Shown here in pieces: positions 54,946-63,451 of a stretch of DNA of 64,000 nt (position 1 is its first letter; each line of letters opens with the position of its first letter). The translations under genes were made by a program, and so were the position numbers. The notes under the pieces are model-generated. The model saw only the letters and a list, made by a program, of their open reading frames with translations. It did no database searches and had not been told where the DNA came from. This DNA comes from Paraburkholderia aromaticivorans (GTDB lineage Bacteria > Pseudomonadota > Gammaproteobacteria > Burkholderiales > Burkholderiaceae). Where the stretch lies: positions 930,001 to 994,000 of the forward strand of contig NZ_CP051514.1 of assembly GCF_012689525.1 (NCBI RefSeq), given 5' to 3'.

Positions 54946-56341
54946 GTGCAGGCCCTCCTGCAAGACGTCGCGAGAGCCCGGCCGTGCTCGCAGGTTCGTC
55001 GGCGTCGCCATCAGCGAAATAGACGTCCGCGCTCAGTACAGCATCACTGTCGACCTCTATTTTCGCGTAAGTCGGAACCGCCCGGCGCCATTGGTCGAGC
55101 GAACTGCTTTCGAGATCGGCCACGAATGCCATCAATGCCTTGCGCGCACTGTCCTCCGTGCCCCAGATGGAATCCGGCATACGCATCAGATCGGCCCAGG
55201 TTCCGGTGTTGAGGTAGACGGGAAATGTGCTATTACCCGCGGAAAGGCCGACGCGTTTGACAAGATGCGTGTGCCCATAGACGACAACCTCGAAGCCCGA
55301 TGCGGAGGCCGTGCGCGCCGCGCTTAGATACGGAGCCACCTCTTCGCCGACCTCGAACGCCAGCCGATGCTTGGCAGCACTTGCGCGAATTGCCTTGAAT
55401 AGCGCTTCGCGGCGGCCCTCGCGAACCAGTTCCGTCACGGAGCCGCCGACACCACGCAAGATATCGCTTGCGGCGTTGATCTGCGCGAGATCGCCACCGC
55501 TCGCGATGTCCTGCGCGAGATCGAACATTTTCTGGTCGCTCTGGTCACCGCTACTGATGTACTCTTCACCGAGCGGCTCGCGATTTTCATCGTAATCGAC
55601 TGCCCATGTTTGACGATATTTTTGGAAGAACTGCCAAACATCCCGAATACCAGCCGCGCCAAGCGCGGCGACAATAGGCAGTGCGCCCGCATCTTCAGGT
55701 TTCAGCAGATCGACAAAAGGGTATTGCCGCTTGAGCGGGTTCATCACATCCACAACCAGGCGGCTGCCCGGTAGCGCCGGAAACTCCGGCTTCAGCGGCA
55801 ACGCGCGAGACAGTTGAGACCGCGCGCGTCGAAGCGCACCATGCGGTACCGCATTCCACTCGTCGAAGCGATTTCCATGTTCGATCAGTACCGGGCCGCA
55901 CGTGAACGCTTCGTTATCGTAGATAAACTCGATCCGGCCGGGTCCTATGGCGTCCAGAAGCAGCTGTCGTGGCCCAGGCAATGCAAGCTCGATGTCGTGG
56001 TTACCGAGCATCAGCGTCACCGCGCCGTCACGGTTGACTATGAATCGCTTCAGCGCCTCCCACACGGGTGCGGTCTCGGCCAGAATGCGGTCGAGTTTCG
56101 CGCACGCCGCTTGAGGATCGCCGGTGAACGCCTGGAATGGCTCCTCAGCCAGAAAGTCGACGATGTCACCCGCAATCACAAGGCGCACGTCGCATTCTGG
56201 ACTGCGGCCCGGCAGGCCATCAATGAAGCGCGCCAGTAGCGTCTGGGTGCGTGGCGGCGTGATCTGAAAGCCTCGGGCCTCTTCCGTCCCCGGCGCGCCG
56301 CCAAGATGTAGGTCCGAGATGACAAAGAGCGTCTTGCGCAT
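54938..56341 (-). CDS. Calcineurin-like metallophosphoesterase, partner of trypsin-TIR protein
   Basis: A 467-residue phosphoesterase. Metal-binding motifs are all present: LFVISDLHLGG (DxH), VIAGDIVDFL, TLMLGNHDIEL, LIEHGNRFDEWN and VVVYGHTHLVKR. A helical insertion of about 130 residues (about 210-340) separates the last two motifs. It is larger than simple nucleases of the fold. First gene of a two-gene unit with the trypsin-TIR-TPR protein (8-bp overlap). It may hydrolyse a nucleotide or nucleic-acid signal, or be an effector nuclease. Calcineurin-fold enzymes linked to TIR and TPR proteins have been noted in comparative studies of prokaryotic conflict systems. Confidence 0.85.
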   Translation of the reverse strand: MRKTLFVISDLHLGGAPGTEEARGFQITPPRTQTLLARFIDGLPGRSPECDVRLVIAGDIVDFLAEEPFQAFTGDPQAACAKLDRILAETAPVWEALKRFIVNRDGAVTLMLGNHDIELALPGPRQLLLDAIGPGRIEFIYDNEAFTCGPVLIEHGNRFDEWNAVPHGALRRARSQLSRALPLKPEFPALPGSRLVVDVMNPLKRQYPFVDLLKPEDAGALPIVAALGAAGIRDVWQFFQKYRQTWAVDYDENREPLGEEYISSGDQSDQKMFDLAQDIASGGDLAQINAASDILRGVGGSVTELVREGRREALFKAIRASAAKHRLAFEVGEEVAPYLSAARTASASGFEVVVYGHTHLVKRVGLSAGNSTFPVYLNTGTWADLMRMPDSIWGTEDSARKALMAFVADLESSSLDQWRRAVPTYAKIEVDSDAVLSADVYFADGDADEPASTAGLSRRLAGGPAHA

Positions 56342-57308
56342 GCATGCACCTCAACTTTCGAGAAGAGTCCATCGAGACAGACACCGCTTCGCTCATTTCG
56401 AATTTGACAACGCCGGTCGATGGCGCCGCATTCGAGATCATTCATGTATTCGCATCGTTGTGTTCATCAAGCGGGGAATAGCGAGCCCCCTGTCACCGAT
56501 GGTTGATGACGCCGTCAGGCCAGCGAACTGCCGTGTTGCGCTGCACCTCCGGCTTGGCGGCTTCGCCGCCAATGCAGCGCATCGGCATGCTGCGCGCGGA
56601 CTTGCCATATGCACAACGACGAGCCAATGTGCCGCAAGCAACCCGACCGCGCTGCTTTGATCAGCTTATACCGCGCGCCTGTCGTTCCGCTCTGGTTACA
56701 TTTTGTTGTGTTGGGTAACGCACATTGTGGCACTCTATTTTCGGGTGTCGAAATGAGGGTAATACGGTTTCCTGACTTTGTTTTAATCGGTAGCCTTAAC
56801 TGGCCTTTCGCTGTCGCTGTGACGCAGGTAGCAGGCCAAAACCTCCTCGCGCGTTTGAACCTGAGACGCCTTGTCCGTCTTAACCGTTAAAAGCCCGCGC
56901 TGCCTCCCAAAGCCCTGAACTATGCATTAACCATGCACTTAGTGTCATGCACGGGACTATCCTCCGTTGAAGAACGGACGCGCAGCGTCTATAAACTTTT
57001 GATGAAGTAACGACTGGTCCAGATCGAGAATGCCCCATCACACCACACGTCGAACTGAAAATGTGTGAGGACGTACGTTTGATTGAGGCACCGCGCGCTG
57101 CGCGCATCCAAGGAGGTGGGTTGTCTCTCGAACCCACTTACAGCAATGCGTCGGGCGCAAACAGCGATTGTCGCGAGCCGCGTGGTTGCATCGATGGATC
57201 GCGCCATTCATTCTTTTAGTGCGCCCTTGCGCGTAGGGTTTTTCAACTGAATGCGTGTGACGCAATCTCCAAGGCCGCGGGACTACGATGGCTACTCCAA
57301 GCACTCAC
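56342..57308. other. Gene-free region of about 0.97 kb in the conflict island
   Basis: I see no supported gene. It should hold the promoter of the phosphoesterase operon (minus strand, near 56342-56450) and of the SLATT gene. A 52-codon frame at 57061-57219 follows an ATG without a clear ribosome site and is probably not coding. TTTTGATGAAG-type AT-rich stretches are scattered but no strong repeat is evident. Confidence 0.4.
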
Positions 57309-57311
57309 TAG

Positions 57312-58337
57312 AATGTCTACAGTGAATTCCCGGATCGTCCGGACCAGTATCGTCAGGCATCTTTCGACGCAACGCTGAGCCGGCTCTTTTCAATTGCGGT
57401 TGCACATGCGACCGACCGGATCACGTGGTACGAAAACAAGGCAGCCGAGCGTGCGAAAGTTGCCAAGCGAATTCGCTGGTGGGCGCTATTGCTGTTCGCA
57501 ATCGGAACACTCGCGCCCATCGTTCTCACACTCTTGAACAAGATCGAGACCATTTTGCGCCAGATGGGCTGGTCCAGCTGGCTGACATCGATCCCGATGA
57601 CTGAGATCGGTTATGTGTTGCTTGCCACGGCAGGTGCGCTCGTCGTTTTCGATCAGTTCTTCGACGCGTCCGGCTCCTGGATCCGGTTTCGCCAGTCACA
57701 GGCGCGTCTGGAAGTACTCCTCGCGGACTTCAGATTTTCGTGGGCGAAGAGCATGGCCCAGACTCAGGGGGCACAGACGACGCGCGATCCCGTCGTGCCG
57801 TTCACGTGGCTCCTGCGCGACTTCGTCATCAAGGTCGAGCTGCTCGCCGAAGACGAAACTGCGCAATGGGCGAAGCGCTTCAGCGAAATGATCGACAGCT
57901 TTGATCGCAATCCGAATCTGAAAGTGACAGTTGGCAGCGCAAACGCTGATTCGCTCGGGAACAGGCGAAGCACGGATGCTACGAGCGATTCTGGCAATGG
58001 CGATGTTGCTTCGCAAGGTGCGCCGGGCGCTGCCGGTACGGCTCCGGCGCCAGGCAACGCCCCCCAGCGCGATCGCGCGGCAACGGCGGACACCGCCGTG
58101 ACCATTCGACTCGCGATCGTCGGTGCGGTCACCCTCGATAGCGGGTCATTGCAACTCTTTGTCGACGAAGAGCTCCGGCCCGTGCCGCCTGACGGCCTCG
58201 TGGAATTGCAGCTCGATGCGGGGCATAGCCACACCGTGGTCGCGACGGGCCGGCGCAACGGGCAGACGTTACGCGATGAATTTCACGAGGACATCACCAT
58301 CGACGACGAAAACAAAAGCTTCGCGCTCCAACTGTGA
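57312..58337 (+). CDS. SLATT-type two-helix membrane protein with C-terminal beta domain
   Basis: The product has an N-terminal amphipathic stretch (DQYRQASFDATLSRLF, then ITWYENKAAERAKVAKRIRW) and two membrane segments (LLLFAIGTLAPIVLTLL; IGYVLLATAGALVVFD). A cytoplasmic helix follows (RQSQARLEVLLADFRFSWAK). This is the SLATT pattern, a pore-forming effector module of prokaryotic conflict systems. A Gly/Ala/Pro linker (about residues 215-255) leads to a beta-rich end domain (TIRLAIVGAVTLDSGSLQLF). The start is a problem: the frame is open from 57312 but the first ATG, GTG or TTG in frame is the TTG at 57489, already inside the fold. An ATG at 57313 is in another frame. A frameshift or rare start is likely. 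Confidence 0.72.
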   Translation, partial: NVYSEFPDRPDQYRQASFDATLSRLFSIAVAHATDRITWYENKAAERAKVAKRIRWWALLLFAIGTLAPIVLTLLNKIETILRQMGWSSWLTSIPMTEIGYVLLATAGALVVFDQFFDASGSWIRFRQSQARLEVLLADFRFSWAKSMAQTQGAQTTRDPVVPFTWLLRDFVIKVELLAEDETAQWAKRFSEMIDSFDRNPNLKVTVGSANADSLGNRRSTDATSDSGNGDVASQGAPGAAGTAPAPGNAPQRDRAATADTAVTIRLAIVGAVTLDSGSLQLFVDEELRPVPPDGLVELQLDAGHSHTVVATGRRNGQTLRDEFHEDITIDDENKSFALQL

Positions 58338-58348
58338 GAGATCGGACC

Positions 58349-59131
58349 ATGAGCGACACTTTTCTCGGAACGGCAGTTCCCCTCACGCAAGCAGGGTTCG
58401 ACAATGTCACGCAACAACTCGGCGCCGACGCGCAATCCCTCTGGGCATTGCTCACCGTGGAAACCCAAGGCTTCGGGTTTCTACCCGATCGCCGCCCAAA
58501 GATACTTTATGAGCGCCATATCTTCAGCAAGCGAACGGGTGGCCGCTACAACGTAACGAATCCAGATGTCAGTTCGAGCGAACCAGGTGGGTATCTGAAA
58601 GGCGCGGCCGAATACGAGCGCCTGATGCGTGCAATCCGGCTGGATCGGCAGGCGGCTCTCGAGAGCACTTCATGGGGGTTGCCGCAGATCATGGGCTTCA
58701 ATGCGAAGACGCTGCGCTACCTTGATGCCGAGGAGATGATACAAAGCTTCATCAACGACGAGGACACCCAGTTGCAAGGGGCCAATCGGTTCATTAGCAA
58801 CAATGCTGCGTTATCGGACGCGCTTCGTCAGAAGGAGTGGGCGCGTGTGGCGTTCTTCTATAACGGGAAAGATTATCAGAAGAACCAGTACGACAGGAAG
58901 CTCCAGCACTACTATGAGCTTTTCAGCATCAAGGGCACACCAAGTATAGAAGTGCGAGCGGCACAAGCTCGTCTTACCTACCTGGGATTCGATCCTGGCG
59001 GCATAGACGGCGTAATTGGCAACGGCACAAGAACGGCGACCATCGCATTCCAGCGCGCGAATCAGTTGAGCGTCACAGCGGACCTCGACGATCCGACTCT
59101 CGACGCTCTTAAGATGGCCGCAGGCGTTTAG
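58349..59131 (+). CDS. N-acetylmuramidase with peptidoglycan-binding domain
   Basis: A 260-residue protein. Residues about 15-180 match the DUF3380 N-acetylmuramidase domain: SLWALLTVETQGFGFLPDRR, KILYERHIFSKRTGGRY with the usual Glu, and ESTSWGLPQIMGFNAKTL. Residues about 195-258 are a PG_binding_1 module (EVRAAQARLTYLGFDPGGID, then GVIGNGTRTATIAFQ). No signal peptide is visible, as in phage endolysins that need a holin. It starts 11 bp after the SLATT gene. I infer coupled action: the SLATT protein could open the membrane and release the muramidase to the wall. Confidence 0.85.
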   Translation: MSDTFLGTAVPLTQAGFDNVTQQLGADAQSLWALLTVETQGFGFLPDRRPKILYERHIFSKRTGGRYNVTNPDVSSSEPGGYLKGAAEYERLMRAIRLDRQAALESTSWGLPQIMGFNAKTLRYLDAEEMIQSFINDEDTQLQGANRFISNNAALSDALRQKEWARVAFFYNGKDYQKNQYDRKLQHYYELFSIKGTPSIEVRAAQARLTYLGFDPGGIDGVIGNGTRTATIAFQRANQLSVTADLDDPTLDALKMAAGV

Positions 59132-59342
59132 ACCAACCTCGTCTTCGAATCGCTTACATGCACCCTGCCCGATCTCCATTGATGGAGGTAGTCGCCGTGT
59201 AAGTCCATACGCACTAAGGATCCTTTCGCCCGCAGCAATGCCACCTCGCCGGACAGCGCACACAAGTGCTCCCGACGCGGTGAAATAGGTCCGTGCGACC
59301 CAGGTCCGATAGTTTCCCTAACCCGAGTATGTGGAGGCTGAT

Positions 59343-59374
59343 ATGCCGACACAAGACGATGACAAGGCCAACCA
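59343..59374 (+). pseudogene. Start of a gene interrupted by IS6 insertion
   Basis: GGAGG (59332-59336) lies seven bases before an ATG that opens MPTQDDDKANQ and is then cut by the IS6 terminal repeat at 59375. A protein-like frame resumes at 60940 after the element. It follows the muramidase gene by 211 bp and was probably the next gene of the island. Confidence 0.55.
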
Positions 59375-59430
59375 GGGCGCTGTCACGTTAAATTGTTCGG
59401 GGCGCAATAGCGGAGAGGACAAACGCTCGC

Positions 59431-59992
59431 TCAGAAAACGGACGGATCTTGGGTGGCCTCAGTGAAACGATGCCAGGTGGCAAAGCGTGCGGCGAGCTGT
59501 TTGCGATAGAGTGAGGCGCGTAGCAGATGTCGCTTGAGCGCAAAGTGCTGCCGGATCGGACCGAAGCTCGATAAGAAAGCCTGTGTGCGTTCAGGATCGC
59601 GGAAGCCGCGCATGCGTCGCTCGCGTTCGCGCGTCGGCTGATGACTGCTTTCCGCCCGGTTATTGATCCGCGCGCTGGCTTTGACGGAGACGTGCTTGAC
59701 GTTAGCGAGTTCGGGAATCTCGGCTTTCGCCGCCGGATAGCTGCGCGGCTGGTCGGTCACGATCTTGCGCGGTGTCACAGCACACGAGGCAAGCACGCGC
59801 TTGAAAAACCGCTTCGCTGCATCCTTGTCGCGTCGCTTCTGTAGCAGAATATCGAGTTCGGCACCGTGTTGATCGACGGCGCGCCACAACAGGTAAGGCT
59901 CGCCGCGCAACGTCACAAATACTTCGTCAAGGTGCCACGTGGTGCCGGGCCGGCTTTGTCGCGGTAAGGATCGACGGGCGAACTCGATCGAT
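59431..59992 (-). pseudogene. IS6-family transposase, 3' part (outer element)
   Basis: Continuous from about IEFARR near 59970 through TTWHLDEVFVTLRGEPYLLW, CAVTPRKIVTDQPRSYPAAK and NNRAESSHQPTRERERR to the stop at 59431. The 5' end is missing because of the inner element; a short 5' remnant lies at 60774-60893. Nearly identical to the copy at 61199. Confidence 0.82.
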
Positions 59993-60773
59993 ATGTGAAG
60001 TACTACTTATATTGCCAGGTCGTAGAATTGATCAGCGGCGGACAGATGGGTTCCGCGAGGACTCTTCATCTGTCCTTTGGTGATCATATGCATCAGTTCG
60101 ATGCCAGCCAGCAAGATTCGCGCACACCGAAAAGTCTTGAACCCCAGCATAGGCCGCGTGCGTCGCTTGATCGCCCGATGGTCCTGTTCGACGAGGTTGT
60201 TGAGATATTTGGACTGCCGAATCTTGATGGGCGCTTCACGATCCGCATTGATCGCTTCGAGCGCGGCAAGGTTGGCGCCGCTTTTGTCGATGGTCATCGT
60301 CGCGGGTACCCCATTCTGGGCAATAGATTTTTCAAAGTAACGCCGGGCTGCAGTCTTGTCCCGATGGGCGCGTAGCAGAAAATCGATAGTGTTGCCGTCC
60401 TTGTCGACGGCCCGGTAGAGATACTTCCATTGGCCCTTTACCTTGATATAGGTCTCGTCGACACGCCAGCTCCTGCCCACGGAACGCTTGCGGCACCGAA
60501 ACGCTTTGTCCAGCACCGGCAACAGCTTGATAGCCCAGCGATGCACGGTTGAATGATCAACCGCGATGCCTCGTTCAGCCATCATCTCCTCCAGGTTTCG
60601 CAGGCTTAGCGCATAGGCGACATACCAGCGCACGCACGTCAGAATCACATCGAGCGGATAGTGTAGGCGTTTCAGTACTTTGGCCAACGCCGGGTTTAGC
60701 GTCTTCATCAATTCACTCATCTGCGAACTTGTATCGCCGGAATTCTACCGCTCGCCTTCTACTGCGACACAAC
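59993..60773 (-). mobile_element. Inner IS6-family element (ends approximate)
   Basis: The interval replaces the middle-to-5' part of the outer IS6 transposase gene and carries a complete, different IS6 transposase. I could not align its terminal repeats with certainty, so the limits come from where the outer gene stops matching its sister copy. Confidence 0.65.
60007..60708 (-). CDS. IS6-family transposase, intact (inner element)
   Basis: A 233-residue transposase from the ATG at 60708 (an ATG at 60720 adds four residues). Helix-turn-helix NLEEMMAERGIAVDHSTVHR; catalytic residues in [27 protein letters not shown] and YLNNLVEQDHRAIKRR. It is related to the 11070 gene but distinct from the outer element. 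It is full length and could supply transposase activity. Confidence 0.9.
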   Translation of the reverse strand: MKTLNPALAKVLKRLHYPLDVILTCVRWYVAYALSLRNLEEMMAERGIAVDHSTVHRWAIKLLPVLDKAFRCRKRSVGRSWRVDETYIKVKGQWKYLYRAVDKDGNTIDFLLRAHRDKTAARRYFEKSIAQNGVPATMTIDKSGANLAALEAINADREAPIKIRQSKYLNNLVEQDHRAIKRRTRPMLGFKTFRCARILLAGIELMHMITKGQMKSPRGTHLSAADQFYDLAI

Positions 60774-60893
60774 CCTCGAACAGCAGTTCTTCGATATCAC
60801 GCAGACTGAGCTGAAACCTTAAATACCAGCGTACCGCGCAACTGATGACCGCCGCCGTAAAGCGATGACCGTGGTAAAGCGATTTTGCATTTT
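60774..60893 (-). pseudogene. IS6-family transposase, 5' remnant (outer element)
   Basis: Reads from an ATG at about 60893 as MKNAKSLYHGHRFTAAVISC, then AVRWYLRFQLSLRDIEELLF, matching the start of the 61.9-kb copy, and is cut by the inner element. It belongs with the 3' part at 59431-59992. Confidence 0.78.
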
Positions 60894-60939
60894 TCATCAC
60901 TCGATCTTACTCGACCATCTCTGCAACGTGACAGTGCCC

Positions 60940-61142
60940 AAAGGATACGTGTTCCGTACATCGAGCGCCGGCCGCTTTCCTGAGATGCAGGTTCGCGTGC
61001 ATCTCTGCGACTTCAATATCGGCTGCGCAAACATCGCTGTTCAGGTCGAGGCAGTCGGCCCGCTGACCTTCATGACTACGTTGCGGGATCAGTTGGACGG
61101 TGACGATGGCCGGCGCTCCTTGTTCGTCGGCCCAACTGGAAG
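60940..61142 (+). pseudogene. Orphan fragment of an unknown conflict-island gene
   Basis: Between two IS6 elements an open frame encodes about 67 residues: KGYVFRTSSAGRFPEMQVRV, HLCDFNIGCANIAVQVEAVG and PLTFMTTLRDQLDGDDGRRS. The pattern is that of a beta-rich protein. It is in the same direction as the start fragment at 59343 and probably its continuation. I do not recognise the family. The 3' end is lost at the next IS6. Confidence 0.5.
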
Positions 61143-61974
61143 GGGCGCTGTCACGTTAAATGGTTCGCGGCGCAATAGCGGAGAGGACAAACGCTTGCTC
61201 AGAAAACGGACGGATCTTGGGTGACCTCGGTGAAACGATGCCAGGCGGCAAAGCGTGCGGCGAGCTGTTTGCGATAGAGTGAGGCGCGTAGCAGGTGTCG
61301 CTTGAGCGCGAAGTGCTGCCGGATCGGACCGAAGCTCGATAAGAAAGCCTGTGTGCGTTCAGGATCGCGGAAGCCGCGCATGCGTCGCTCGCGTTCGCGC
61401 GTGGGCTGATGACTGTTTTCCGCCCGGTTATTGACCCGCGCGCCGGCTTTGACGAAGATGTGCTTGACGTGGGCCAGTTCGGGAATCTCGGCTTTCGCCG
61501 CCGGATAGCCGCGCAGCTGGTCGGTCACGATCTGGCGCGGTGTCACAGCACACGAGGCAAGCACGCGCTTGAAAAACCGCTTCGTTGCAGCCTTGTCGCG
61601 GCGCCTCTGTAGCAGGATATCGAGTTCGGCACCGTGTTGATCGACGGCAGGCCACAACATGTAAGGCTCGCCGCGCAAGGTCACAAATACTTCGTCAAGG
61701 TGCCACGTGGTACCGGGCCTGCCACGCGCCGCTTTCACACGGTGTGCGAAGCTCGCACCGAACTTATCGCACCAGCGTCGGACCGTTTCGTAGCTGACGC
61801 AAACCCCGCGCTCGAACAGCAGTTCTTCGATATCGCGCAGGCTGAGCTGAAACCTGAAATACAACGTACCGCGCAACTGACGACCGCCGCCGGAAAGCGA
61901 TGACCGTGGTCAAGCGATTTTGCATTCTTCATCACCCGATCTTGCTCGACCATCTCTGCAACGTGACAGTGCCC
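61143..61974 (-). mobile_element. IS6-family element, 832 bp
   Basis: Terminal repeats GGGCGCTGTCACGTT (61143) and, inverted, GGGCACTGTCACGTT (to 61974), as in the element at 59375. Flanking 8-bp sequences do not match (AACTGGAA and TCACGACA). Its left side cuts the orphan fragment and its right side cuts an IS30 transposase gene. Confidence 0.88.
61199..61932 (-). pseudogene. IS6-family transposase with N-terminal frameshift
   Basis: From the ATG at 61932 the product starts MKNAKSLDHGHRFPAAVVSC, then leaves frame near 61862, where one G of a Trp codon (compare AVRWYLRF in the 60.8-kb copy) is missing. The remaining 220 residues are intact, with RPGTTWHLDEVFVTLRGEPY, RQIVTDQLRGYPAAKAEIPE and NNRAENSHQPTRERERR. 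Internal restart is conceivable but would lack the first helix. Confidence 0.85.
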
Positions 61975-62266
61975 TCACGACAGATGGTGGAGGAGCTCGG
62001 GATAGTCGCATGGCGATCGACTGGATTGAGTCGCCAGCAACAAGCGCCCGCGATATCTCTTCGCGTTTAGCCAGCGTCAATGCCAATCTCGGCCGGTGCC
62101 TCTGGGGTGGCCGGATTCCGCCTGTCTCAGCCAGAATCCCTTGTACCGACGAGTGGTTCCGATCAAAAAGCTGGGCGATATGCTGGAGCGATTCACCCTT
62201 CCGCCAGCGATCCCACATAAGCGCTTTCTGAGTCTCGGTGTAGTAAATCCGGCGTCGTTGTTTCAT
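61975..62266 (-). pseudogene. IS30-family transposase, N-terminal fragment
   Basis: Starts MKQRRRIYYTETQKALMWDR and reads WRKGESLQHIAQLFDRNHSS, the helix-turn-helix of IS30-type transposases, then REEISRALVAGDSIQSIAMR. It ends at the IS6 repeat. The catalytic domain is missing. TCAACCGGTGGATGCAACAC, read leftwards from about 62320, may be the outer end of the former IS30 element. Confidence 0.8.
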
Positions 62267-62427
62267 TTGCAACACTCCCACTGCTCACGCAGCTTCTAGC
62301 GTGTTGCATCCACCGGTTGAATCCGCCAATACTCAACAGCCACCAAAGTACCCGACTGGTGCGTAATAGCGCATCGTCGATGCAGACTCAGGAACCAACG
62401 TGCTACCGCGATCGATTCTTTTAAGCC

Positions 62428-63303
62428 TCAGGTGCAGTTAAAGTCGGAAGGCGCCCGATTGCCAAACCGTAAAGGATCGCCGTGTGCCGAAGTGAAGCCA
62501 TAAAGTTCCGGACTGAGCGGCCCGTCCTCCCAAACGGACGGCCCGTCGGCCCATAGGAGCAGGCTCGCGCCGTAACGCGACGAAAACGCCACCTGCGTCT
62601 CAGGTTCCATTACAACGAAGTCGCCCGCTTTCGCCGTCGACACTGCATCGCGCGCGACGAACGAGACATCCCCAGCAAGAACGAACATGTCGACCAGCGC
62701 ACCGAGCCGATGCGCCGGTACCTTTGCGCCCGGCAAAAGCATGAGTTGCGTCATCCGACGCATGAGACGCGTATGCGCGTAGTCGTACACGAGCCGGCGC
62801 GTCAAACCAGCGACGCGCGTGCCGCTCACCTGCACCGTGTCGAGCCCGATACTGAGGTCCGGTAAATGCTCGGGAAATTCGTTTTCAAAGTTCGTGTGGC
62901 GATTGCCCGCGTGCAGCGAGTGCATAACGTCCGCGCCGTACGCGACCGGCCCTTCCATGCGTCCTACGGTCAGCGTGGGCAGATAGGCAATCGCATCGTG
63001 TGTCGAGCCCGCGAAGTTCACGCCGAGTTGTCCAGCGCCCGTAGTACCTTGATAGTCTGTCAGCGCGCCAGAGAGAAAATAGCTGAACGCGGTGCCGAGA
63101 TGCTGATGCACGCCTGTCCGCGCCAAGGTGTCGAACGACATGAAGCCGAACGAATGGCCGGTCCGGTCGTCGCGACGCACGATCTTTTGCGCCAGTCCGC
63201 TCTTGCCCACTCCCTGCCATGGGCTTTCCGACACGTCGAAAACATAGACGCCCGCCTCCCGTTGACCACGCGCGCCGCCACTCAATTCAACCGATGAATT
63301 CAT
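62428..63303 (-). CDS. Double-cupin domain protein
   Basis: A 291-residue protein with two cupin modules. The first (about residues 45-140) contains MSFDTLARTGVHQHLGTAFS; the second (about 185-275) contains LMLLPGAKVPAHRLGALVDM and AKAGDFVVMEPETQVAF. The layout resembles acetylacetone-cleaving or ChrR-like bicupins. GGAGG sits six bases before the ATG at 63303; an ATG at 63348 is less likely. It is divergent from the MarR gene at 63452, and the shared operator suggests regulation by that protein. Reaction unknown. Confidence 0.78.
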   Translation of the reverse strand: MNSSVELSGGARGQREAGVYVFDVSESPWQGVGKSGLAQKIVRRDDRTGHSFGFMSFDTLARTGVHQHLGTAFSYFLSGALTDYQGTTGAGQLGVNFAGSTHDAIAYLPTLTVGRMEGPVAYGADVMHSLHAGNRHTNFENEFPEHLPDLSIGLDTVQVSGTRVAGLTRRLVYDYAHTRLMRRMTQLMLLPGAKVPAHRLGALVDMFVLAGDVSFVARDAVSTAKAGDFVVMEPETQVAFSSRYGASLLLWADGPSVWEDGPLSPELYGFTSAHGDPLRFGNRAPSDFNCT

Positions 63304-63338
63304 TGCCGCCTCCATGTTGTCCGCAATCGTCGCCGACG

Positions 63339-63360
63339 ATATTATCATTTGATATAATAT
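63339..63360. promoter_or_regulatory. Imperfect palindromic operator between cupin and marR
   Basis: ATATTATC (63339-63346) and GATATAATAT (63351-63360) form an AT-rich inverted repeat, imperfect by two bases. It lies in the 148-bp divergent region 36 bp upstream of the cupin start. MarR-family proteins often bind such AT-rich dyads, so the adjacent MarR is the likely ligand. Confidence 0.55.
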
Positions 63361-63451
63361 AGTTGTAGCTCGTTCATGCCGTCAATGCTTCTTTTGGCTA
63401 CCCGGGCACCTCGCATAGAATCGTTCCCTCAGCACTGTCATTGAAACCGCC

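Larger units (their letters stand above)
59375..60939 (-). mobile_element. IS6-family element interrupted by a second IS6 element
   Basis: Ends GGGCGCTGTCACGTT (59375) and, inverted, GGGCACTGTCACGTT (to 60939) match those of the copy at 61143-61974. Its transposase gene is split by another IS6 element between about 59993 and 60773. It interrupts the gene that starts at 59343. Confidence 0.83.

Noticed and set aside
57061..57219. A 52-codon frame upstream of the SLATT gene as a small antitoxin
   Set aside because: No clear ribosome site and no recognisable features; the composition does not stand out from the surroundings.
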